From contig QMQL01000003.1 in assembly GCA_003650505.1 (NCBI GenBank), forward strand, positions 1 to 20,871: DNA of 20,871 nucleotides, read 5' to 3'. The notes beneath the pieces are model-generated. The model did not search any database and had not been told where the DNA came from. It was given only the letters and a program-made list of their open reading frames with translations. Every line of letters starts with the position of its first letter. Position 1 is the first letter of the stretch. The DNA is from Candidatus Acetothermia bacterium (lineage in GTDB: Bacteria; Bipolaricaulota; Bipolaricaulia; UBA7950; UBA9294). Below are positions 1 through 8,712 of the stretch, piece by piece. The position numbers and the translations under genes are program-made.

Positions 1-3512
<3,512 letters not shown>

Positions 3513-3568
3513 ATCGCTCCCTCCTCGGCGATGCAACTAGTGACTGAGTGGTCGGCTTCGAACGCATG

Positions 3569-3597
3569 ATTGTAGCGGCCGGTTCTGCCGCGTACAA
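3569..3597 (-). promoter_or_regulatory. Probable sigma-70-type promoter for the PFOR gene
   Basis: On the minus strand a -10 box TACAAT (3574-3569) lies exactly 17 bases downstream of TTGTAC (3597-3592), a weak -35 box sharing TTG with the consensus. It would place the transcript start near 3562, giving a leader of about 50 bases before the PFOR ATG at 3512. The -10 match and spacing are good and the -35 poor, so this is a prediction from pattern only. Confidence 0.45.
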
Positions 3598-3687
3598 CGC
3601 CGAGACCCGATTCGACCATCGCCTGTCTAGCTCAGCCGGCAGCAAGGAATAAGCGCTTTGCATCCCCTTGACAAAGGAGGTCATGGG

Positions 3688-3798
3688 ATGAAACGGCTGA
3701 TCGCGTTTTTTGAGGGAAAGGGAACAGATCGCTGTTTCCCTTCCCTCGACGTTTGGTTCGCGGCACGTGCCGCCTTTCTTGTACAATCCGCACGCTAG
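3688..3798 (+). CDS. Possible 36-residue small ORF / leader peptide (uncertain)
   Basis: ATG 3688 follows a strong ribosome site (AGGAGG, 3675-3680) at 7 bases and reads 36 codons to TAG 3796-3798, starting MKRLIAFFEGKG and ending FLVQSAR. It is rich in Phe, Ala and Arg, with no recognised domain and no clear membrane helix. It ends 23 bases before the GTG of the cupin/HD-GYP gene. The imperfect hairpin at 3712-3747, the palindrome at 3760-3773 and the -10-like TACAAT at 3782 all lie inside it. It is therefore either a leader peptide read through regulatory DNA or a chance ORF with a good ribosome site. I see no homologue and do not assign a function. Confidence 0.25.
   Translation: MKRLIAFFEGKGTDRCFPSLDVWFAARAAFLVQSAR
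3712..3747. repeat. Long imperfect inverted repeat (16-base arms, 4-base loop)
   Basis: The arms 3712-3727 (GAGGGAAAGGGAACAG) and 3732-3747 (CTGTTTCCCTTCCCTC) pair at 14 of 16 positions around the loop ATCG. There is no T-run after it on either strand (TTTTTT precedes it on the plus strand), so it does not look like an intrinsic terminator. It lies in the divergent region between the PFOR and cupin/HD-GYP genes and may be a protein-binding site or an RNA hairpin in a leader. Confidence 0.5.
3760..3787 (+). promoter_or_regulatory. Rightward -10 box with an adjoining 14-base perfect palindrome (candidate operator)
   Basis: GCGGCACGTGCCGC at 3760-3773 is a perfect palindrome. Eight bases later is TACAAT (3782-3787), a good -10 box. 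No recognisable -35 hexamer exists at 16-18 bases; the palindrome occupies that zone. A start near 3794 would give a leader of under 30 bases to the GTG at 3822. The arrangement suggests a regulator-controlled promoter for the cupin/HD-GYP gene. The palindrome is seen directly; promoter function is inferred. Confidence 0.4.
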
Positions 3799-3821
3799 AA
3801 CCGGCAGGGCAGGAGGCTAAC

Positions 3822-4628
3822 GTGGCCGAAGGGATGACGATCGGACGATCGGCCGATCGGAAGGAGGGCGGAAAGAAGGACTCGACCGCCCTCGAACTCC
3901 TCGCCCATTACGGTCCGGTCGAGGTGACCCGGTACCGGAGCGCAACCAGGAAGCACTTCTACCTCGATGCCCAGGACGAGTGGAGCGGTTTCGAGTTCAT
4001 ATACGTCCTCGAGGGGAAGCTGGCCTTCGAAGACGATGGAAAGCGGATCGAGTTTCATTCCGGGGATTGCTTTCACCATCGCGGCCTCCCGAAGCGCGCC
4101 TACTTCCGCGTGGAGGAGGACGCTATCCTCCTGATGGTCTCCTCCCCGCCGAGTTATCACCTGGTCCGGGAAGAGATCCAGAGCCTGATGGCACTCGCCC
4201 GCTCGGTCGAGGAGAAGGACGCCGCCTACCTCCACGACGTCGGGAAGGTGAAGGTCCCGGACGAAATCCTGAACAAGGCCGAACCCCTCACCGAGGAGGA
4301 ATGGGAAGAGATGCACCGTCATCCCGAGTACGGGGCGGAGATGCTGAACGAGAAGGAGTTCCTCCGGACCGCGGCGATGATCGTCCGCGCCCATCACGAG
4401 CGCTACGATGGGAGGGGCTACCCGGACGGCCTCGAGGGAGAGGAGATCCCCATCGAAGCGCGGATAATCGCCGTCGTCGACACATACGATGCGATCACCT
4501 CCGAGCGGCCGTACCAACCGGCTCTCGGCAAGAAGAAGGCGCTAGAGGAGCTCAGGAACGGAGCCGGCTCCCAGTTCGACGCACGTGTGGCGGAGGCGTT
4601 CATCGCGATGGTGGGAGGGGATGATTAA
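3822..4628 (+). CDS. Cupin domain fused to an HD-GYP domain lacking its N-terminal helices
   Basis: 268 residues, starting at GTG 3822 behind AGGAGG (3811-3816, 5-base gap); a longer reading from 3753 has no such site. Residues about 24-110 form a single-stranded beta-helix (cupin) module around GFEFIYVLEG, a likely ligand or metal sensor. Residues about 121-264 match the HD-GYP family, which hydrolyses cyclic-di-GMP: LHDVGK (H138, D139), HP at 167-168, HHE at 191-193 and GRGYPDG at 197-203, then the conserved tail ARIIAVVDTYDA. The piece that normally precedes HDxGK by about 35 residues and carries the first metal-binding histidine (HSxRV) is missing: ALARSVEEKDA runs straight into AYLHDVGK. 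Catalysis may therefore be lost or altered, leaving a binding role. Family assignment is firm, activity uncertain. Confidence 0.88.
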   Translation: MAEGMTIGRSADRKEGGKKDSTALELLAHYGPVEVTRYRSATRKHFYLDAQDEWSGFEFIYVLEGKLAFEDDGKRIEFHSGDCFHHRGLPKRAYFRVEEDAILLMVSSPPSYHLVREEIQSLMALARSVEEKDAAYLHDVGKVKVPDEILNKAEPLTEEEWEEMHRHPEYGAEMLNEKEFLRTAAMIVRAHHERYDGRGYPDGLEGEEIPIEARIIAVVDTYDAITSERPYQPALGKKKALEELRNGAGSQFDARVAEAFIAMVGGDD

Positions 4629-4794
4629 GTTCGGTTCCTCTCGGTTCAGGCACCTTTACACCCTCGTCCCGCTCGGGGGAGGGGTCGGCCTGGTGATCGG
4701 CCTCATATTCCGCGACATCACGTTCGGGGTCCTCATCGGAGCCGGATTCGGCCTCCTCTACGGACTCCTGTTCGCCATCCGAAACCCGAGATAG
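4621..4794 (+). CDS. Small glycine-rich two-helix membrane protein, unknown function
   Basis: 57 residues from ATG 4621, overlapping the last codons of the cupin/HD-GYP gene (stop 4626-4628), which implies translational coupling; GGGAGGGG lies directly upstream. After a basic start (KFGSSRFRH) there are two hydrophobic, glycine-spaced segments, about residues 12-29 and 32-52, ending in RNPR. A second reading starting 36 bases earlier adds only an Arg/Trp-rich stretch and is less likely. I do not recognise a family. Its position suggests co-expression with the HD-GYP protein; nothing more can be said. Confidence 0.65.
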   Translation: MIKFGSSRFRHLYTLVPLGGGVGLVIGLIFRDITFGVLIGAGFGLLYGLLFAIRNPR

Positions 4795-4812
4795 CCCTCC
4801 TACAGGGAGGGC
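4794..4812. terminator. Hairpin between convergent genes, possible weak bidirectional terminator
   Basis: GCCCTCC (4794-4800) and GGAGGGC (4806-4812) form a perfect 7-base, all-but-two G-C stem with a 5-base loop. It overlaps the stop codons of both converging genes (57-residue membrane protein and COG2403 protein). Neither side has a clear T-run, so termination would be weak or factor-assisted. Confidence 0.4.
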
Positions 4813-6119
4813 ATCTTCTGCTCGATCACCCGTTTCAGGTTGGGGAGGCCTATCTCCTGAAGCTCGTAGCGGACGCGCGTCGTCGGGACCTTGAACCGGA
4901 TCAACCGGGTCAGGTCGATCGGGGTCCCGATCACGACCGCATCGCACTCGACCCGATCGATCGTCTCCTGGAGGTCGGCGAGCTGCTTCTCCCCGTATCC
5001 CATCGCCGGGAGGAGTTTACCGATCTTCGGGTATTTCCTGTACGTCTCTGCGATGGAGGCGACGGTGTACGGCCGGGGGTCGACGAGCTGGATCGCGCCG
5101 AACCGGTTGGCAGCTATCACCCCGGCCCCGTACTCCATCCCCCCGTGCGTCAGGGTCGGGCCGTCCTCGATCACCAGCACACGCTTGTCGCGGATCACGG
5201 AGGGATCGTCGACCTGGATCGGGGATGCCGCCTCGATGATCGTCGCGGTCGGGTTCATCGTGGTCACGTTCTGGCGGACGAAGTTGACATCGTCGAGGGA
5301 GGCGGTATCGACCTTGTTTATCACGATCACATCGGCGGTGCGGACGTTCACCCCACTCGGATAGTAGAGGAGCTCGTGTCCGGCGCGATGCGGATCGACA
5401 ACGACGATCGAGAGATCAGCCTTGTAGAACGAGAAATCGTTGTTCCCTCCGTCCCAGACAATGACGTCGGCTTCGGACTCGGCCTGCCTCAGGATCTTCT
5501 CGTAGTCGACCCCGGCGTAGACGATCGTCCCGTTGTCGATGTGCGGCTCGTATTCCTCCCGCTCCTCGATCGTGCATCCCTGCTTGTCGAGGTCATCATA
5601 GGTGGCGAACCGCTGCACCTCCTGCTTCCCCAGGTCGCCGTAGGGCATCGGATGGCGGATGACGGCGATCTTCTTCCCCTTCTTCTTCAGGATCCCGCAT
5701 ACGCGCCGCGTCGTCTGGCTCTTCCCCGAACCGGTACGAGCCGCTGTCACCGATATCAGCGGCTTCTCTGGGATCACCATCGTCGACGAAGGTCCGAGGA
5801 GCATGAAGTCGGCACCCGCGGCGTTGACGATCGCCGAGCGCTCCATAACGTACTGATTCGACACGTCGCTGTAGCTGAAGACCACGATGTCGACCTTCTC
5901 CTTCCTTATCAGGGAGGGAAGCTCATCCTCGGGATGGATCGGAATCCCCTCCGGATAGAGGGAGCCGGCCAACTCTGGTGGATAGGTCCGGTTCTCGATA
6001 TCGGGAATCTGCGTGGCGGTGAACGCCACGACCTCGTAATCCGAGTTGTCGCGGAAATAGACGTTGAAGTTATGAAAGTCGCGGCCGGCGGCTCCCATGA
6101 TGACGACGCGTCTTCTCAT
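4800..6119 (-). CDS. COG2403-type P-loop NTPase, related to cyclic 2,3-diphosphoglycerate synthetase
   Basis: 439 residues from ATG 6119, with AGGGGGAG 7 bases upstream. The N-terminus (VVIMGAAGRDFHNFN) is the characteristic Rossmann-like start of this family. Residues 126-134 form a P-loop (ARTGSGKS) followed by QTTRRV. DGGNNDFSF (about 223-231) and a GTPase-like NKVD (268-271) follow. The C-terminal half (EDGPTLTHGGMEYGAG, RFGAIQLVDPRPY) is also family-typical. The archaeal relative ligates 2,3-bisphosphoglycerate into its cyclic form using ATP; bacterial members are usually annotated only as predicted GTPases, so the substrate here is not established. It stands alone, divergent from the phosphatidyltransferase gene. 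Family call is good, reaction uncertain. Confidence 0.8.
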   Translation of the reverse strand: MRRRVVIMGAAGRDFHNFNVYFRDNSDYEVVAFTATQIPDIENRTYPPELAGSLYPEGIPIHPEDELPSLIRKEKVDIVVFSYSDVSNQYVMERSAIVNAAGADFMLLGPSSTMVIPEKPLISVTAARTGSGKSQTTRRVCGILKKKGKKIAVIRHPMPYGDLGKQEVQRFATYDDLDKQGCTIEEREEYEPHIDNGTIVYAGVDYEKILRQAESEADVIVWDGGNNDFSFYKADLSIVVVDPHRAGHELLYYPSGVNVRTADVIVINKVDTASLDDVNFVRQNVTTMNPTATIIEAASPIQVDDPSVIRDKRVLVIEDGPTLTHGGMEYGAGVIAANRFGAIQLVDPRPYTVASIAETYRKYPKIGKLLPAMGYGEKQLADLQETIDRVECDAVVIGTPIDLTRLIRFKVPTTRVRYELQEIGLPNLKRVIEQKMPSL

Positions 6120-6208
6120 TCTCTTCTCCCCCTTTCGGATCGCTCCTGGGTATACTAACCGACGGAAACGCGATCCTCCAGGGTTTGTCCAGCGGGAAGG
6201 CCGGCCTT

Positions 6209-6733
6209 ATGATTCTTACCATGTCGCTCGCAAACGGGATAACGATCGCACGCGGACTGCTGATCGCTCCGATCCTGCTTCTCCTATTCTCCGGGAACCG
6301 GATGGGGGCGCTCTCCCTCTTCCTGATCGCCTGCGCCGGCGACGTCCTCGATGGCCTTGTCGCCCGGGCCCGGAAGGAGATAACGACGTGGGGGAAGGTC
6401 CTCGATCCGACGGTAGACAAGGCCCTCTACCTCTCCGTACTCTCCGCGCTGGCCGTCCGCGGCGATCTCTCCCTTCTCGCCCTCACCCTGTTTCTGATCC
6501 CTCAGCTCGGTCTCGGGGTCGGCGCTTTGATCCTCCACGTCCGCGCCCGGAAGGTACAAGGGGCACGGATCCTGGGGAAGGCCGCCTCCGCCCTGGCGTT
6601 CCTCGCGATCCTCTTCTTCATCGCCGCCTGGCCGGGGAGGGAGTCCCTCCTCTACGCGGCGATCGGGACGACCTACATCGCCGGGATCGACTACCTCCTC
6701 GCCGCCCGATCCCTCCAGGGGAGCTCGCCGTAG
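6209..6733 (+). CDS. CDP-alcohol phosphatidyltransferase (PgsA-like)
   Basis: Integral membrane enzyme that joins a CDP-activated lipid to an alcohol, most likely glycerol-3-phosphate to give phosphatidylglycerophosphate. The full signature DxxDGxxAR-x8-G-x3-D-x3-D is present: D45, D48, G49, A52, R53, G62, D66, D70. About five or six hydrophobic segments follow; 174 residues is near the usual 175-200. I chose ATG 6209, with GGAAGG at 6194-6199; TTG 6185 and ATG 6221 (MSLANGITIARG, which resembles typical PgsA starts) are alternatives. A TATACT at 6151-6156 could be its -10 box, but no convincing -35 is visible. The 3' end overlaps rluD by 43 bases, tail to tail. Substrate is inferred from the family; other class members make cardiolipin or inositol lipids. 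Confidence 0.85.
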   Translation: MILTMSLANGITIARGLLIAPILLLLFSGNRMGALSLFLIACAGDVLDGLVARARKEITTWGKVLDPTVDKALYLSVLSALAVRGDLSLLALTLFLIPQLGLGVGALILHVRARKVQGARILGKAASALAFLAILFFIAAWPGRESLLYAAIGTTYIAGIDYLLAARSLQGSSP

Positions 6734-7605
6734 GGGTAATCCGGAAACTTGGGGGGGACCGGAGCCTCGAATCGGACCTCCCCCTTCGTCTTCGGGTGCT
6801 CGAACGCGATCCTCCAGGCGTGGAGGAAGAGGCGCTCCGCCCTCCGGGAGCCGTAGACCCGATCACCGACGATCGGATGGCCGATGTAGCTGAAGTGAAC
6901 CCGGATCTGATGCGTCCGGCCGGTTATCGGACGGACGAGGAGGAGCGACCTATCCGGGTAGCGGGCGAGGACTCGGAACTCCGTCTGGGCCGGCCGGCCA
7001 CCCGGTTCGACCGCCATCCGGCTCGGCCGGCTATGATCCCGGCCGATCGGGGCATCGATCACCCCCTCTTCCTCGACGAAGCCACCGTCAGCGAGGGCGA
7101 TATAGGACTTATCCACCCGCCGGGAGGAGAACTGAGCCTTGAGGCCGCTGAGGGCGGGCTCGGTCTTCGCCACGACGATGATCCCACTCGTCTCCTTGTC
7201 GAGCCGGTGGACGATCCCCGGCCGGGCCGGATCGTCGCTCGCAGGGAGATCCCGATCGACAAGGAGCCCCTCGACGAGCGTCGCATCCGCCGTCCCGGAG
7301 CCGGGATGGACGACCAATCCCGCCTGTTTGTTCACGATGACGATCTCATCATCCTCGAACAGGATATCGAGGGGGAGGCTCCGGGGGCGGAGGACCGGCT
7401 CCTCCGGTATCTCCCAGAGGAGGCCCTCTCCGCCGCGGAGGCGGGAGGAAGGCTGCTTCACGACCGCGCCGGCGAGGGTCACCCTACCGGCGCGGATCTG
7501 GCGTTGGATCTCGCTCCGTGAGATATCCGGCCGGATCGTCCGGAGGAACCGGTCGAGCCGCTCCCCCTTCGCACCATCGTCCACGGTCGTCTCGATCCTC
7601 TCCAA
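6691..7605 (-). CDS. rluD: RluA/RluD-family large-subunit rRNA pseudouridine synthase
   Basis: 304 residues. It isomerises specific uridines in RNA, probably in 23S rRNA helix 69 if it is a true RluD. An S4 RNA-binding domain occupies about residues 14-70 (RLDRFLRTI, SRSEIQRQIRAGRV). The catalytic domain has HRLDKETSG with the catalytic aspartate at D136, followed by family motifs KSYIALADG, TEFRVL, GRTHQIRVH and GDRVYG. The start is TTG 7605 behind AAGGAGGGGG (7615-7606 region), an uncommon start codon with a strong ribosome site; no better in-frame start lies nearby. It is divergent from nusA. Which uridine is modified cannot be read from sequence, so the symbol marks the closest family type. 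Confidence 0.9.
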   Translation of the reverse strand: MERIETTVDDGAKGERLDRFLRTIRPDISRSEIQRQIRAGRVTLAGAVVKQPSSRLRGGEGLLWEIPEEPVLRPRSLPLDILFEDDEIVIVNKQAGLVVHPGSGTADATLVEGLLVDRDLPASDDPARPGIVHRLDKETSGIIVVAKTEPALSGLKAQFSSRRVDKSYIALADGGFVEEEGVIDAPIGRDHSRPSRMAVEPGGRPAQTEFRVLARYPDRSLLLVRPITGRTHQIRVHFSYIGHPIVGDRVYGSRRAERLFLHAWRIAFEHPKTKGEVRFEAPVPPKFPDYPYGELPWRDRAARR

Positions 7606-7621
7606 GCCCCCTCCTTTTGAT

Positions 7622-7650
7622 TTGTTCTGTCAGTTTGACTCCCGTATAAT
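7622..7650 (+). promoter_or_regulatory. Probable promoter for the nusA operon
   Basis: A consensus -10 box TATAAT (7645-7650) lies 17 bases after TTGTTC (7622-7627), a weak -35. A start near 7657 would leave a leader of about 105 bases before nusA. The same A/T-rich patch also has to hold the divergent rluD promoter. Confidence 0.5.
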
Positions 7651-7679
7651 ACGAAGATCCGGTAGGGACTGGAAGGGAG

Positions 7680-7765
7680 GTGGGTCGCCGCCTGGGCGGC
7701 CGCGCTGTTTGTTGGGGCAGGAAACGGACCCGATGAGTGCCGTGAGGGTTGGGACTGAAGGATGA
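7680..7765 (+). other. nusA leader with two nested tiny ORFs and a GC hairpin (uncertain)
   Basis: GTG 7680 reads 18 codons to TGA 7734-7736, which overlaps ATG 7733; that ORF reads 10 codons (MSAVRVGTEG) to TGA 7763-7765, which overlaps the nusA ATG 7762. The chained ATGA overlaps would couple translation into nusA, whose own ribosome site (GAAGG directly before ATG) is poor. GCCGC/GCGGC near 7688-7701 can form a short stem. Both ORFs are short enough to be chance. Confidence 0.22.
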
Positions 7766-8697
7766 ACATCGATTTCATCGAGGCACTGGAAGAGATGGCC
7801 AAGGAGAAGGGGATCCCGCGCGAGGACCTCTACGATGCCATTTGCAAGGGGTTGGCTGTCGCTTATCAGGAGGAGTATGGAACGGAAGAACCGGCGCAGG
7901 TCGAGATCGACCAGCGCTCCGGTGACATCTCGATAAACGGGAGGCGTCTGATCGAGATCGAGTTCGGCCGGATCGCGACGAAGAAGGCGGAGGAGACGAT
8001 CCGCCAGGAGATCGTCCAACGCCGGCGGGAGATCGTCTACGACCTCTACGTCAACCGGGTCGGAGAGATCATCAGCGGGGCGATCCACCGGTTCGAGGGG
8101 AAAGACGTCTGGGTCAACCTCGGCGAGGCCGAGGCGATCCTCCCGGAGGAGGAGCGGATCCCGGGCGAGCGGTACCACGCCGGCCAGCGGCTCCGTGCTT
8201 ACCTCGTCAGCGTGGAGAAGACCCAGGGGGACCCGCGGATCCTCCTCTCCCGCGCCGTCTCCGAGTTCGTCGCCGAGCTCCTCCGCCTCGAGGTCCCTGA
8301 GATCGAGGATGGGACCCTCGTCATCCGGAGGATCGCCCGTGAAGCAGGGCGGCGCTCGAAGGTGGCGGTGGAATCGCTCGATCCGAACGTCGATCCGGTC
8401 GGGACGTGCGTCGGAGCGGGGGGCGCGCGCGTCCGCGTCGTCACCCGCGAGCTGTCCGGAGAGAAGATCGATCTCGTCCGCTGGAGCGACGACCCTGTCC
8501 AGTTGATCCGAAACGGCCTCGAGCCAGCGTCCGTCATCTCCGTCGAACTCGACGAGGAGGAACGCACCGCTAAGGTCCTCGTCCCGGACGACGAGCTCTC
8601 GTTGGCGATCGGAAGGGGAGGGCAGAACGTCCGCTTGACCGCAAAACTCGTCGGCTACGACATCGAGGTGACCAGTCCTTCCGAGCAGGAGGGATAG
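7762..8697 (+). CDS. nusA: Transcription termination/antitermination factor NusA
   Basis: 311 residues. It binds RNA polymerase and nascent RNA, modulating pausing, termination and antitermination. The N-terminal RNAP-binding domain spans about 1-98 (MNIDFIEALEEMAKEKGI; KKAEETIRQEIVQRRRE). An S1 domain covers about 100-166 (GEIISGAIHRFEGKDVWVNL), KH1 about 195-250 (DPVGTCVGAGGARV, SGEKIDLVRWSDDP) and KH2 about 262-306 (VPDDELSLAIGRGGQNVRL). It ends right after KH2, so it lacks the acidic repeats seen in some proteobacterial forms, as in other short NusA proteins. The ATG overlaps the stop of a tiny upstream ORF. Neither rimP upstream nor infB downstream is present, unlike the usual operon; an RND-type membrane protein follows after 15 bases. 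Confidence 0.96.
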   Translation: MNIDFIEALEEMAKEKGIPREDLYDAICKGLAVAYQEEYGTEEPAQVEIDQRSGDISINGRRLIEIEFGRIATKKAEETIRQEIVQRRREIVYDLYVNRVGEIISGAIHRFEGKDVWVNLGEAEAILPEEERIPGERYHAGQRLRAYLVSVEKTQGDPRILLSRAVSEFVAELLRLEVPEIEDGTLVIRRIAREAGRRSKVAVESLDPNVDPVGTCVGAGGARVRVVTRELSGEKIDLVRWSDDPVQLIRNGLEPASVISVELDEEERTAKVLVPDDELSLAIGRGGQNVRLTAKLVGYDIEVTSPSEQEG

Positions 8698-8712
8698 CCT
8701 GACGTCGCCCAA

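Noticed and set aside
3668..3696. Perfect TTGACA at 3668-3673 as a -35 box
   Set aside because: No -10-like hexamer at 16-18 bases downstream (sequence there is AAACGG); the bases overlap a ribosome site instead.
6097..7521. 474-codon plus-strand ORF
   Set aside because: Overlaps the phosphatidyltransferase out of frame and then runs antisense to rluD; composition is the usual Arg/Pro/Gly shadow.
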